Shown in pieces: positions 55,101 to 64,000 of a stretch of DNA of 64,000 nt. Position 1 is the stretch's first letter, and each line of letters begins with the position of its first letter. The position numbers and the translations under genes are program-made. Location of the stretch: positions 7,549,501-7,613,500 of the forward strand of contig NC_054758.1 of assembly GCF_018143015.1 (NCBI RefSeq), in the 5' to 3' direction. Source of the stretch: Lytechinus variegatus (lineage: Eukaryota; Echinodermata; Echinoidea; Temnopleuroida; Toxopneustidae). Below the pieces are notes generated by a model that was given only the letters and a program-made list of their open reading frames with translations, was not told the DNA's origin and did no database searches.

Positions 55101-55228
55101 TGGACAGTGGTTGCCAGAGGTTCCCCTGCCGCGGGTCCACGGGTTGTGTAGGTCTTACGATTCTCTGGTCGCACCCACTTGTTGTTAATGAAGTGGCCAA
55201 GCTTTCTCTCATGACTATCAAGCCATGC
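42868..55228 (-). CDS. ALDH16A1: Aldehyde dehydrogenase family 16 member A1, 11 exons, lacking only the extreme N-terminus
   Basis: This protein has two tandem ALDH domains. Exons (high to low): 54999-55228, 54107-54285, 53076-53338, 51932-52084, 50703-50900, 49421-49519, 48221-48463, 47490-47815, 46829-47033, 43642-43827, 42868-43167; 2382 nt, 793 codons plus stop, human 802. All junctions are GT-AG and in phase. Numbering from the first residue here, domain 1 has the complete catalytic set: Asn146 (VPWNFPL), Lys169 (VVLKPA), Glu243 (SLELGGKSP), Cys277 (NQGQVCSAG), Glu374 (EEIFGPV). Glu243-Cys277 (34) and Cys277-Glu374 (97) spacings equal those of ALDH2. Domain 2 is degenerate: PEESPL replaces PWNF, no ELGGK or catalytic Cys, ending [14 protein letters not shown] then [12 protein letters not shown]. 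Mammalian ALDH16A1 is known to lack the catalytic Cys. The usual EYGP-containing exon before AWLDSHERK was not found. Confidence 0.96.
43642..43827 (-). CDS. ALDH16A1: ALDH16A1 exon (degenerate active-site region of domain 2)
   Basis: It encodes [19 protein letters not shown] and [20 protein letters not shown]. The PWNF Asn and the VLKP Lys are replaced, as in other ALDH16A1 second domains. Confidence 0.96.
43860..44690 (+). repeat. ATC trinucleotide arrays in the last-but-one ALDH16A1 intron
   Basis: There are two blocks, 43860-44270 and 44560-44690, of interrupted ATC/ATT repeats. They give long low-complexity ORFs on both strands that are not genes. Confidence 0.95.
44703..46822. mobile_element. 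Foldback-type element, 2110 bp, carrying a long pyrimidine tract
   Basis: The element 44708-46817 starts GGCGGTATTCTGAAAACG and ends CTTTCAGAATACCACC-like GTTTTCAGAATACCACC, inverted. It is flanked by CCTGG at 44703-44707 and 46818-46822. Both ends contain several copies of the terminal motif (GGTATTCTGAAA three times on the left, two complements on the right) and of TTCTTATC/GATAAGAA. The interior, 45100-46480, is nearly pure pyrimidine. No transposase is seen. Confidence 0.8.
45100..46480 (+). repeat. Long pyrimidine-rich tract with 24-bp tandem units
   Basis: About 1.4 kb of CTTT/TTTC-rich DNA lies inside the foldback element. At 45165-45295 a 24-base unit (CTATCTGTCTGTCTTTCTTC plus CTTT) repeats about five times. 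ORFs of up to 189 codons here are low-complexity by-products. Confidence 0.92.
46829..47033 (-). CDS. ALDH16A1: ALDH16A1 exon next to the foldback element
   Basis: It encodes [20 protein letters not shown] and ends [12 protein letters not shown]. Donor CAG|GTAAGACC is followed at intron base 12 by the end of the 2.1-kb foldback element. Confidence 0.95.
47490..47815 (-). CDS. ALDH16A1: ALDH16A1 exon (linker and start of domain 2)
   Basis: It encodes [20 protein letters not shown], then [20 protein letters not shown] and [12 protein letters not shown], where the second ALDH domain begins. Confidence 0.96.
48221..48463 (-). CDS. ALDH16A1: ALDH16A1 exon (end of domain 1)
   Basis: It encodes [36 protein letters not shown] and [16 protein letters not shown], the ALDH substrate-channel and oligomerisation region. 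Confidence 0.97.
48905..49352. mobile_element. Diverged 'GGAAACCAAAACCC' family copy
   Basis: Similar to 10098-10670 and 56587-57174 in body and order (CAATCTCATTGGAAAGAG near the left, GTTTTGGTTTCCC at the right), with degraded ends. Confidence 0.6.
49421..49519 (-). CDS. ALDH16A1: ALDH16A1 exon (33 codons)
   Basis: It encodes [20 protein letters not shown] and ends VVMEE, the segment before EIFGPV. Acceptor TCCCAG|ATC was chosen over the AG six bases later because it gives the normal spacing. Confidence 0.9.
49749..49913. mobile_element. Short palindromic element, 'CATAAAGC' family, copy 3
   Basis: It opens GGTGGGCATTTCATAAAGC and closes GCTTTATGAAACACGCACC; about 165 bp. Confidence 0.78.
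50703..50900 (-). CDS. ALDH16A1: ALDH16A1 exon with catalytic Cys
   Basis: The second codon is the nucleophile position: [14 protein letters not shown]. It continues [20 protein letters not shown]. Acceptor is TTGTAG|GTATGT, donor GAG|GTAAAT. Confidence 0.96.
51932..52084 (-). CDS. ALDH16A1: ALDH16A1 exon with catalytic Glu
   Basis: It encodes [20 protein letters not shown] and ends AIWFNQGQ just before the catalytic Cys. These are 51 codons, phase 0 on both sides. Confidence 0.97.
52241..52476 (-). mobile_element. tRNA-derived SINE, reverse copy in an ALDH16A1 intron
   Basis: It is the reverse complement of the 14074-14310 element: head GTGTGGTCCAGTGGTTAGAG, B box GTTCGAATCC, then the same unique tail to CCTACGGGG. 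No variable-arm or CCA features suggest a live tRNA. Confidence 0.8.
53076..53338 (-). CDS. ALDH16A1: ALDH16A1 exon with catalytic Asn and cofactor Lys
   Basis: It encodes [20 protein letters not shown] then [20 protein letters not shown] and [11 protein letters not shown]. It contains the oxyanion Asn, the NAD-binding Lys and the Rossmann glycine motif. It is phase 1 to phase 0. Confidence 0.97.
53715..54086 (-). mobile_element. tRNA-derived SINE with internal duplication
   Basis: On the minus strand a tRNA-like head (GTTGTGGCCCAGTGGATTAG, GTCGTGGGTTTGAATC) is followed by a tail in which CAAAGGACTTGGATATTA and TTTCAAGGA(A/T)TAAATTCCTG occur twice. A similar head is at 38823-38912. It starts about 20 bases inside the intron after the 54107-54285 exon. 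Confidence 0.65.
54107..54285 (-). CDS. ALDH16A1: ALDH16A1 exon
   Basis: It encodes [32 protein letters not shown] and [10 protein letters not shown], typical ALDH domain 1. Acceptor is AAATTAG|T, donor GTGG|GTAAGT. A SINE starts about 20 bases into the next intron. Confidence 0.95.
54832..55030 (-). repeat. Threefold repeat of an exon 3' end and its donor
   Basis: The exon end GCAAGGCATATCTATAG|GTGAGCA at 54999 recurs in the intron as similar sequence with donors at about 54921 and 54836 (spacing 78 and 85 bases). Confidence 0.75.
54999..55228 (-). CDS. ALDH16A1: ALDH16A1 first identified exon
   Basis: It encodes [19 protein letters not shown], then [16 protein letters not shown], the start of ALDH domain 1. 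Acceptor is TATGCAG|GCA (phase 0), donor CTATAG|GTGAGC. An in-frame ATG lies two codons upstream, in the intron end. The exon 3' end and donor are repeated twice in the following intron. Confidence 0.93.
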
Positions 55229-56586
55229 CTGCATAATACAGAAGTTTGGAAATTAGAATGGATGGGATCAATGAGTAGGGGATACCAAACAGTGATAACA
55301 AATATACTTTTGAATGTCGGAAATTTACATTGAAATTTGATATCAAAATGTGATTGAAAAAGTTACAAATCACTTGAAAAAGAATTTCACGAGCAATATA
55401 AATATGGTAAGAAATTTATGGTACAGACAATCTAGAGAAAAATAGGAATGTAAAACACATTTTACCATTTTTAAAACATGTTTAAAAACAACTTTTTAAA
55501 AACTAAAAATGTGTTTAAAAACACTGCACAGACAAGTGAGTTCTAAATTGGTGTGGATGCAAGTCTAGATGAATGTTTGACTTTTCTTCTCATACTTTAT
55601 TCCTTATATTTAGTTCTGAAACATTAGTTTTGAAACAAAAAAGTTGTCATTTTGCTTTGTACCATTGTGTAAACTCTTGTCAGTCCCCAACATCCATGGG
55701 ACTACACATAAATACAGACCCTAGAAGATTAATGCAAATTTCGAAAATGTCCTTTTCTAATTTCAAACCATTCACTTAACATGATTTGTAAGTAGTAATT
55801 TGGGGGAAATATTACCTTTTTCTGTCAAAAATTCAGGAAAGAAATTTGTCATCAGTAACTTACTCACAAAATTATCAAAAACATCATGAACATCAAGAGG
55901 CTTACTTTTAATCTGTCAATCATAAAGTTTAAGTTAAACTTTATGCATGTTATATGAGTTCGCATCTTGATCTTATTAAGCAAATTATAAACTCCAAAAA
56001 CTTTGTATTATTTGAATAAAAAAAAATCTTTTAATGTTTAAAAAAATTCAATTAATCAAATAATGCAACTTTCTGTAAATTAAAGTTTAAACATTCAAAA
56101 TGTTAATTTCATGTAATTTACATTTACAGATCGAAAGTTGCATTATTGATCATTTCATTTACAAAAAGAAATAAACCAACAGAAAAAGGTTTTGTTTATT
56201 CAAATAACAAAACGCTTAGGCCTATGTAATATTAAATTTTGTTTTTATAACTACCGTTTTAAAGACAGAGCCTCACTCACTCAGTCACTTCAAACCACTT
56301 GTTCACTGCTACCATCTAGCCTGTGGAGAATCTACAGGTAGGACTATGCCTGGTATGCCAATGCTGTATAGAGCACACACTTTAAAAAATCATTAAAATA
56401 TCACTTTTGTGACCAAAATGACTAATTTCCATACAGTTTTAATTTATTTATCATTAGTAATGTGGGAATAATTTTTGTATTCACCAGAGCGCTCAAAAAC
56501 TTGAATTTTGGGCATATTTTTGTGTACGCCCTCTATTGGTGGAAAGTAATATGGCAAGAAAATTTTCATTTTTTTATCTCTATTTT

Positions 56587-57174
56587 TTAAGGAAACCAAA
56601 ACCCAAGAAGAGAATCAATCTTATTGGAAAGAGTAAAATGAGAGGAACAATTTAAAAAAAAGTTTCATCAAAATCAGTTATGAAATAAGCAAGTTATGGG
56701 AGTTTGAAAACTCTTGGTTTACTTTCTATGGGCATCCTCAAATTGGCAGACGTGCTTCAAAATGGCTGATTTTGTGGACAACTCTCCATTTGTTTTGTAC
56801 ACATATTTTCAGATTTTCCCCTTTATTTTACATATTTCACATTATCTCCACCTGACATTGTCATATATGGTGTGGATTATATTTTCCCATGACATATGTT
56901 GTGCTCAGAAGGAGGCAAGATGCAATTTGAAAGCTAATGAGGAAAATCTGAAAATTTGTGTACAAAACAAATGGAGAGTTGTCCACAAAATCAGCCATTT
57001 TGAAGCACGTTTGCCAATTTGAGGATGCCCATAGAAAGTAAAACAAGAGTTTTCAAACTCCCATAACTTGCTTATTTCATAACCGATTTTGATGAAACTT
57101 TTTTTTAAATTGTTCCTCTCATTTTACTCTTTCCAATAAGATTACTTCTCCTCTTGGGTTTTGGTTTCCTTTAA
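56587..57174. mobile_element. TTAA-flanked palindromic element, 'GGAAACCAAAACCC' family
   Basis: It is 588 bp from TTAAGGAAACCAAAACCC to GGGTTTTGGTTTCCTTTAA, closely similar to 10098-10670. Confidence 0.76.
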
Positions 57175-58739
57175 TTAAGAAAAAATGATATAAAGAATCA
57201 AATTTAAATAAGAGCTAAAGCGGTATGAATTAACAGGTCTAATGGAAACTCACTCCTAGTACCAATGAGGTCCAAACATTAACATGTATGGACCTCATCG
57301 GCGACATTACCCAAAAATATGGGTTAGACAATGCTGTTCTGATTTCCAACCCAAGACTTTGGTAAATGTACGCCTTAATACAAATTGGAGTTACGTGATA
57401 TGACTTTCATTTGTTGGGGAGACATTAAAAGTATTAATTAAGTAGTTCAAATTAAAATATATTATCATTAAACTTACATTTCAGGCCCTTTTTGTTGATT
57501 TTCGGTGAGCGTTCCACACAGCTGCGACGAGTGATCAACTCCGAAGTGATACGCGAACTGGTCAGCTGATCGGTCAGGTGATCGGTAGATTATCTTTTTG
57601 TCAGACGTTCATAATTTATGTAAAGCGTATCAATCTTCAGTATCTTGATTCCAAAGTATCAGTATTGCAGATAAATGTCATTATTGATTGGAATCAGTGG
57701 CGGATCGGGGGGGGGGGGGGTGGGGGTGGGGGTGAGCATTTCTGCCCGATCCCCCTATTGAGATTTGTAGTAAATATTTTGGAATTAAATACGTTGTTCA
57801 TACTAGTTATGCGACCCCTCCCTTATGATGATCACAGCATTATTTGTAATGGGGATATTTCGTTCATAATTATTCTTGTCTCTTCTTTCTCCTTTTTAGC
57901 CTTTTTTTGCTTGTTAAAACCTTTTTTCCTTTTTTTGGGGGGGGGGGGCTCGCCAAATTTTACGTGGGTCAAAATTACCTTCATTTTTTTAGTGACAATC
58001 TTTTTTTCATTTGTCCAGTTCTACGCGAGACAAAATTACCTTCGATCATTATTATAGTTAAAAACTTTTTTTTATTTTTTATTTATTTATTTATTTTTTT
58101 TTTTTGGGGGGAGGTTGCCAAATATCACGCGAACGTTTGTCAGCTTTTACTGTTTTATTCGACTTATAATCAAATATTAAATGGGGCTTACCACAGTTTT
58201 TTTTAAAGTCAATTCATAAGAATATTCCTCCTCGGGATTTGAGCTTTCTTTCATGAAATATCAATTTTTTTCATGATTACCAAAAATACTTAAAATTTTT
58301 TATCGGTGTATGCCTATAAAGCTTTAGCTCATGCGTTGCGCCTGCCATATTTTAATGCTGATCAACTTTATGCTTTTAATGAATTCCTAAAAACAATAAA
58401 TTCTCAGATCATCAATTTTGTCGCAATCGAATAATTCGATTGCGTCTCTCTATCAGTTTTGAATATTCATAAAAAATATCAGCTCGTGCTTTTTGCTCAT
58501 AATATTTTGATTAGTAAATTCTTCTCTTATATAATCGAGTCGGATAGATAGATAGATAACTAGAGAGAGAGAGTTGGGGGGGGGGGTCCCTCAGCTACTT
58601 GTCCTCGCTTATTTGTTATTATTTGTTATTATGCTCATGTTGTGAGAGCTTTGTGTTTTCACATTTTTTTCTTTTTCAACCTTTTTATTGTCTCGGAGCT
58701 TCCCTCTATTTCTTTACACTATATTATAATGTAGTCCTG

Positions 58740-58932
58740 TTTCAATCATTGGCGGCGGAAGCCCCAAATTTTAGGAGGGGACAACCTAAAAAATTTTGAC
58801 AAGCAAAAAAAAAAGGCTCTCAACCCAAACATTTTAGGGGGGACGTAGGAAAATAAATTGACAAGCAAAAAAAAAAGGTCAACAACAAATTTAGGGGGGA
58901 ACGTCCCCGCTTCCGCCGCCTATGGTTTCAAT
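58740..58932. mobile_element. hAT-like MITE with 8-bp target duplication
   Basis: The element 58748-58924 (177 bp) begins CATTGGCGGCGGAAGC and ends GCTTCCGCCGCCTATG, matching 15 of 16 when inverted. It is flanked by GTTTCAAT at 58740-58747 and 58925-58932. TTTGACAAGCAAAAAAAAAA occurs twice inside. Confidence 0.85.
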
Positions 58933-59527
58933 TCTTTTTTTGTTCTCATTTCAATGAAAACATCATTATTAAACTGACGTACATGTAGAAGACTTTATTA
59001 CGAAATTTTGACATTGTTTTGTTTCATTTGTTTGGCTTTCTTTTTTTCTTCTCCTCATCTTCTTTTTCTTCTTACTTTTTCCCTTTCCTTATTTTCTCTT
59101 CAGTATTTCATTCAGGTATCCGCCAATTTATACAACACCAAGCATATAGAGGCAGATAATCAGTGAGGGAGCATGACGGTGTGCCGCTCTAAAAAAAGGA
59201 GGAATATTGGAAGAAAAAAAAAGAAGAAGGGATGGGGAAAAAATAAAGAAAAAAAAAAGATGATGATGGCAATGACGATGATGAAAATTATCTTGGTGAT
59301 GATGATGGTTGTGGTGACGGTTGTGGTGATGATGATGGTGATGCTAATGATAGTGGTGATGATGATGATGAGATGTAATTTTGTTATTTTGTCTTTGAAA
59401 AAATTAAGTAGTGCAAAGTTGAATTCATTTAAAGTTTATTATGAAAATAGCAGAAAAAAAATTGGTATGCGTTCGAGGAAAATCCATCCCCCACCAATCT
59501 TTTTCAAAGGTAAGATTTTTTTTTTTG

Positions 59528-60096
59528 CCCGGGGGGGGGGGCCACTTCCATTCACGAGTGGATACCATGCGCGACCATGGGGTCTCGAAAAGCACCCTAA
59601 ACACGTAATTTCCATATTCTGAAAATGCACCCCTTAACAAGTATTGGCGTGTGAAACCCTACCCTTAACAAGTATTGGAAACAAAACGATACTCTTGGCA
59701 AATATTCCCTGAAATGAACCCCTAAACAAGTACAGGAATGTTTTATTGTTACGGGTCCTTCGGTCGTCGGCTTTACCTTATTTGGTTTAGTACGACCCCA
59801 CCTTCTACACCTCGCGCAAATCGGACTCTAAACACGAAGTGTTGGAGCAAAAAGGACATCCTTTATAAAACATTTTGATTTTGTTTTATCATCCCCGCAA
59901 ATTAGACCCTAAACACGACGGTTTTCCTAGCGAATTAATAGATACCCTTTTTTCGTTATTTTTGTGTTTTTGACACCCTTATCACGTTACGTAGGTAACG
60001 TGCCCTATCGTGAAAAGGACATCCTTTTTACGTTTTTTTTGGTCGCGCATGGTATCCACTCGTCAATGTAAGTGCCCCCCCCCCCGGCCCCCCGGG
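59528..60096. mobile_element. Inverted-repeat element inserted in the left arm
   Basis: The arms CGAGTGGATACCATGCGCGA and TCGCGCATGGTATCCACTCG are exact complements, bounded by G- and C-runs with CCCGGG at each end. The right arm of the large inverted repeat lacks it, which defines the insertion. The inside holds degenerate CCCTAAACACG repeats. Confidence 0.78.
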
Positions 60097-60454
60097 TTTT
60101 TTTGTGACGGCGTAGGCCTTTGCAAGCAGCTATTATTATGGTAAAAAGGTAAATGAAATGTCAAGAAATACATGATAATGATTTTTATGGTACATTTTAG
60201 TAGGCCTATATCAATTCATACTTGTTATCAAAAAGAAAAAAGTGGGTCGTTACGGACCATTAAAAATGGGAAATTTGGGCATTTTATATTTAGGATAGAG
60301 CAACTGCTCGTTATAGACGTCACAATAAATCAAGCATTCTAAATTCTATCAACTCCATTTTTTGTCAAATAACACCTTCATCGATATTTTGAAATGATTT
60401 TTCTCATATTTTCATCATCTTTTTATCAGGGTGAAATTCCCCTTTAATTTACAA

Positions 60455-61580
60455 AACAGATTCGCAAACAATATCAAGAGTAGTGGGAGGCAAGGGTGGA
60501 AATCTAAGGTAGGGGACCAGGGGCTGGAAAACAGGCAAAAAAAACCAAAAACAAACTAACAAAAAAAAAAAGGAAGGTTTATCACCCCCAAAAGAAGGTC
60601 GTCTCGTCCAAAATACATGTTTTACTTCGATTTAAATGATGTAGGCCTATTTCTTTCCATCATATATAAAAGAACAAAAATAGTAGGGGGACATTTGATA
60701 ATGTGCCCCTACTATTTTGGGTTAGGGGGAAGTGTCCCCCTGGGATTTGCGCCCATGTGGGTGGGGGCACTCTAGGCGACACCGCAATACTTACCCGTGT
60801 TAAGAAACTGGGACTCCACTCACGCGCATTTGGGCCGCCCTAGCTTAGAACTAAGCTTTCTTTCCGTAAAAAAAAATTATTCTTATGATTAAATAAATAT
60901 TAATTAATACATGAATACTGTTAAATCGGTACTCACCGGTTCTCTTCTTGAATTTTCTGCCAATTTCCCACGCTGCTGGCTGCAATTCCGCGGTAAATTT
61001 CGTCGCCATAGAGAGCTGTTCATGCAACGTTATTTATAAATGGAGCGCCCTTTACGAGAGTTGTTAATGCCGCGGAGAAATCGTTAGGCATTTTGGCCTG
61101 TGTTCAAGGCGTAGCTGTTCTATTTTTTTTTATAAAATTATGTGTGAGATCGAAATCTCAGCGAGTAAACACTCTTCCAATATGGAAGAGTGTATACTCG
61201 CTGTGATATGATCCCGATAGGGAGGCGCAACACCCCCACCCACATGGGCGCAAACCCCAGGGCCGGGGGACATGTCCCCTCACCCAAAATAGTAGGGGGC
61301 ACATTATGAAATGTCCCCCTACTATTTTTGGTCATGTCGTTCAAATTCGAAATGTATTTTGGAAGAGACGATCTTACTTTTGGCATGCCCCCTTTTTTTG
61401 CTTGTTTGCTTGTCAAATTTCTTTTGGTCAAGATGACCTTCTTTAGAGGGTGATAAACCTTCTTTTTTTGTTTGTTTTTTGCTTGTCAAATTTTCCAGCC
61501 CCTGGTCCCCCTACCTTTTGGGGAGAGATTTCCGCCCTTGCAAGTAGACATATACTCTTGATATTGTTTGCGAATCTGCA
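60455..61580. repeat. Inner inverted repeat around the orphan start exon
   Basis: 60455-60775 (GATTCGCAAACAATATCAAG ... GGGCGCAAAT-type end, GTGGGTGGGGG) is complementary to 61228-61580. Each arm contains a hAT-like CAAGGGYGGAAATC element. Confidence 0.75.
60937..61009 (-). CDS. Orphan first coding exon (gene not identified; possibly ALDH16A1)
   Basis: The ATG at 61009 opens 24 codons, MATKFTAELQPAAWEIGRKF then KKRT, ending at a strong donor ACCG|GTGAGT in phase 1. It has coding-like composition and a TATAAATA word at 61031-61038 (minus strand) about 29 bases before the ATG, too close for a normal 5' UTR. Position and strand suit an ALDH16A1 first exon, but that exon (54999-55228) starts in phase 0 and direct joining gives a stop, so an unseen exon or a different gene is needed. 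I do not recognise the peptide. Confidence 0.5.
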
Positions 61581-61919
61581 CGGGCGTCGATCGAGGGCTG
61601 GGGATGAGGAAAAGCGGTGAGACGAGAAAAAAAATAGAACTTAGAAGGGGAAAGGCGACAGAAAAAAAGTGAACGAAAGAAAAATTAATGGAAAATAAAA
61701 GGGAAGAGTAAATAGGGAGAAATGTGATGGGTAAAATAAATTATGGGAAAAGAGGACAGAAAAAAAGTGAACGAAAGAAAAATTAATGGAAAATAAAAGG
61801 GAGGAGAAAATAGGAGAAATGTGATGGGTAAACAAAATTATGGGGAAAGATTCTGGACGCACTATTCATGTTTTATCATGAAAAGGATAAGTTATTTATC
61901 CGCGAGCAGACACTTTTTG

Positions 61920-62830
61920 ATATTGTGATCTGAAACTGGATAATGATTTAAATAGAGAACAATCTGCGTATCTGAATTAACGTGTGTTTTAGATTTCGAC
62001 CTAGAATTTGGGTATTCTAAGTAACTTTCTTATCATGAAAATCAATAAAGAGAGCGCAAAGCGCGAGCTAAAAATATATGATATAACAAAGGGTGAATTT
62101 AAGCTCTGTAATGCAAACACTTTGTGGGAAAATTGTGAATTGTGATGGATCACAGTTAAAAAAGAGCTGATGTATTTTATTTTTATTACTTTGAGTTTTT
62201 ACATAGGACCGGAACATGCTATGAGGGCATTATGTCATCATATGAAATTGATGACCATCTTCCTATTTCTCTCGCATGGGAGCGCGAAATGTGTTAATTT
62301 TATGGCCTGAAAACTGGACATTTAAAGCACTTTGTAATTATGCATAAGAGGCATTATATATCTATCAATGCGAGCAGAAATCGCGAGTCGAAGTTTTTGA
62401 TAAACTGTCATCAAATTAGTTTGATTTAGAATTAATATTGGGATATACATAACCGACTAATCCAAATGCTATAGCGTGCGGCGCTAGCTGATACGTTTTA
62501 ACAATCTGACCTGAATAGGGAACATTTTGAGAACTTTATGGAATACAGGAAAATAATACGTACCTGAAAATTCAAATTTTGCGAGCGCGCAGCGCAAGCA
62601 GAAAATGATAATGTTCAGATGATATCACAGACATTTTTACAGAGCACTTTTTAAAAATCAATTTGTAAATGAAACAAAATAATGAAAGTTCAATTTCCCA
62701 GCTGAAATATGTTTTGTATAATGACTTCAAAGTTTGATTTTTCAAGCTCCATATTGAGCAAGATATGCAAATACCCTAAAAGACAATAAGGCGCGAAGCG
62801 CGAGCGAAAATTTTTTATCCTAACAAATAG
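61920..62830. repeat. Degenerate tandem array carrying GCG-AAGCGCGAGC words
   Basis: Variants of GCGCGAAGCGCGAGC followed by AAAAT occur near 62052, 62283, 62370, 62585 and 62793, most about 210-230 bases apart, with intervening text such as GCACTTTGTAAT and GAGCACTTTTTAAA also similar. Isolated relatives lie near 1510, 20405 and 21015. Confidence 0.6.
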
Positions 62831-63764
62831 ATTTAAAAAAAAATTATTTTCAGAGTCTTCCCCTAATGTTATTTCATTTAATCATGTTCCTCCTCTTATG
62901 TTTGCCTTTCTTCTTTTTTCCTCTCTTTTCCCTTCCTTTTCTTTTTTCCTTTCTTTTTTTTTTTTTTTTTTTCCGCCAATAGGGGGGCCCGGGCCCCTCG
63001 GCCCCCCTGGATCCGCCTATGTTAGCGGTTGTAGGTATAAATCGCGCTCTAACGCTCTAAAACTGTGTTCTTTATCAAAAAGCTGTCTTTCATATTCATT
63101 TTGTTCGCAAAAGAATATAAAGTTAATTTCAATCATTGTATATAGTTATCCTGTTTATGATAAAAATACTTAGAAATTGGGTTAGGTTAGGGTTATCAAA
63201 TTATCAGGGCAGAAAATATATATTTTTTTCTCATTTTGCGCGTCGAGCTGGCACTATTTGATCTGTGTTATTATGTTTTTGATGACATTCATTGTATTCA
63301 CAACAATAATTATTAAACATTGCGCACGCGCCGTGCGCCGCATGAATTATGTAGATCAGGTGAATAACTTACCGCTACACACGAGCAGTTGCTCTATATA
63401 TTCTATGTAATATAATATATAGAGCAACTGCCCATTTTTAATGGTCCATAATATACCCACTTTCTTCTTTTTTTGGAACGAGTATGAATTTATCTACTGA
63501 TATACTGAATGTACAATAAAAGTCATTATCATGTATTTCTTGGCATTTCATTTACTTTTTTTACCATAATTATATCACACAGCTGTTCGCATAGGCCTAT
63601 ACGCCGTCACAAATAACAAAACAAAATCTCACTTTTTTTCTTTTTTGGTGGGGGATAGATTTTCCATACGCATACGTACAATTTTTCAAATTATTTTTTT
63701 CTGCTATTTTCATAATAAACTTTAAATGATTTCGCCTTTGCACTATTATTTTTTTAAAGACAAA

Positions 63765-63890
63765 ATTACATCATCATCATATCATCGTCACCAACTTCAT
63801 TCTCATCTTTATCACCACTACCACCATCATTATTATCATCATCATCATCATCATCACCGCCACCATCACCACCACTATCATCTTCACCAA
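63765..63890 (+). repeat. ATC/CACC microsatellite
   Basis: Interrupted ATC and CACCAC units, the right-arm counterpart of the GATGAT array at 59264-59375. Confidence 0.9.
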
Positions 63891-64000
63891 GATAAATCCT
63901 GCTTTTTTTCCTTCCTATTTTCCTCTTTTTAGAGGGCACACCACCACGCCCCCTTACTGGATATCCGCCTCTAACGTTTGTTGTTGTATATAAGTTGGCG

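Larger units (their letters stand above)
55229..60936. other. Non-coding DNA upstream of the first ALDH16A1 exon found
   Basis: No exon is recognised on either strand; an EYGP-type ALDH16A1 exon was looked for and not seen. It contains the TTAA element 56587-57174, the hAT-like MITE 58740-58932, GGGGGG-rich repeat fragments at 57700-58110 and the left arm of a large inverted repeat. A minus-strand open stretch at 57480-57575 ends with GTAAGT but has no recognised product. Confidence 0.6.
59150..64000. repeat. Large inverted repeat, about 4.8 kb across, right arm leaving the window
   Basis: The left arm, about 59150-60315, pairs with the right arm, about 63385-64000. Order and content agree: GAT/ATC array, AAAGTTTATTATGAAAATAG, CCATCCCCCACC, GTGACGGCGTA, AAATACATGATAATGA, GACCATTAAAAATGGG and AGAGCAACTGC. 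The left arm carries an extra element (59528-60096). Confidence 0.8.
61010..64000. other. Right-edge non-coding DNA
   Basis: No exon is recognised. It contains a hairpin at 61155-61213, the inner inverted-repeat arm, a purine-rich direct repeat at 61640-61850 (GACAGAAAAAAAGTGAACGA twice), a degenerate tandem array with GCGAAGCGCGAGC words (61920-62830), a pyrimidine run with G/C-run fragment at 62900-63020 and the right arm of the large inverted repeat. Confidence 0.65.

Noticed and set aside
57480..57575. Minus-strand open stretch ending at GTAAGT, considered as the missing ALDH16A1 N-terminal exon
   Set aside because: No EYGP-like motif, and the frame needed to join the next exon in phase 0 contains a stop.
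1..64000. CRISPR arrays, bacterial operons, rRNA genes
   Set aside because: Nothing of the kind is present; spliced genes and repeat content show animal nuclear DNA.

Overview
The window is animal nuclear DNA: genes broken into short exons with GT/GC-AG introns, AT-rich non-coding sequence, abundant microsatellites and very many short non-autonomous mobile elements. The repeat style (TTAA-flanked palindromic elements, tRNA-headed SINEs, frequent 'TAGGCCTA' words, long G/C runs) together with the protein divergence suggests an echinoderm, most likely a sea urchin. That assignment is inference from sequence style, not from a database match.

Four genes can be supported exon by exon, with intron phases that agree across every junction. 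(1) 16270 down to 2664, minus strand: the N-terminal half of a phospholipase D of the PLD1/PLD2 class (acidic N-terminal extension, PX domain, start of the PH domain; 10 coding exons). The catalytic HKD half lies beyond the left edge. (2) 24864 to 23558, minus strand: a complete two-exon secreted lipocalin of the apolipoprotein D type. (3) 29811 to 36764, plus strand: complete NDUFB8, an accessory subunit of mitochondrial complex I, in five exons, 188 residues. (4) 55228 to 42868, minus strand: 11 exons of ALDH16A1, the tandem-domain aldehyde dehydrogenase, complete from the first ALDH domain to the stop. A further start exon at 60937-61009 has a good ATG and donor but cannot be joined directly to it. 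NDUFB8 and ALDH16A1 converge. I see no functional link among the four neighbours.

Layout: 1-2663 left intron and repeats; 2664-16270 PLD; 16271-23557 intergenic, repeat rich (TTAA, mariner-type, hAT-type elements, a TCAA microsatellite with an inserted element); 23558-24864 lipocalin; 24865-29810 intergenic with nested elements and two adjacent near-perfect palindromes; 29811-36764 NDUFB8; 36765-42867 intergenic with a cluster of short palindromic elements and SINEs; 42868-55228 ALDH16A1, with a 2.1 kb foldback element and large ATC and CTTT tracts in one intron; 55229-64000 a repeat landscape with nested long inverted repeats that enclose the orphan start exon.

The most interesting signals are mobile elements placed within about 10-25 bases of splice sites in both large genes (donors at 13347, 46828 and 54106; acceptor at 15076), a decayed in-frame copy of one PLD exon inside the next intron, ALDH16A1 keeping the complete catalytic set in its first domain, and a group of unrelated palindromic elements that share a construction: a TTTCAT(A/G)AA-like end motif and a CCAATCA word at the centre.
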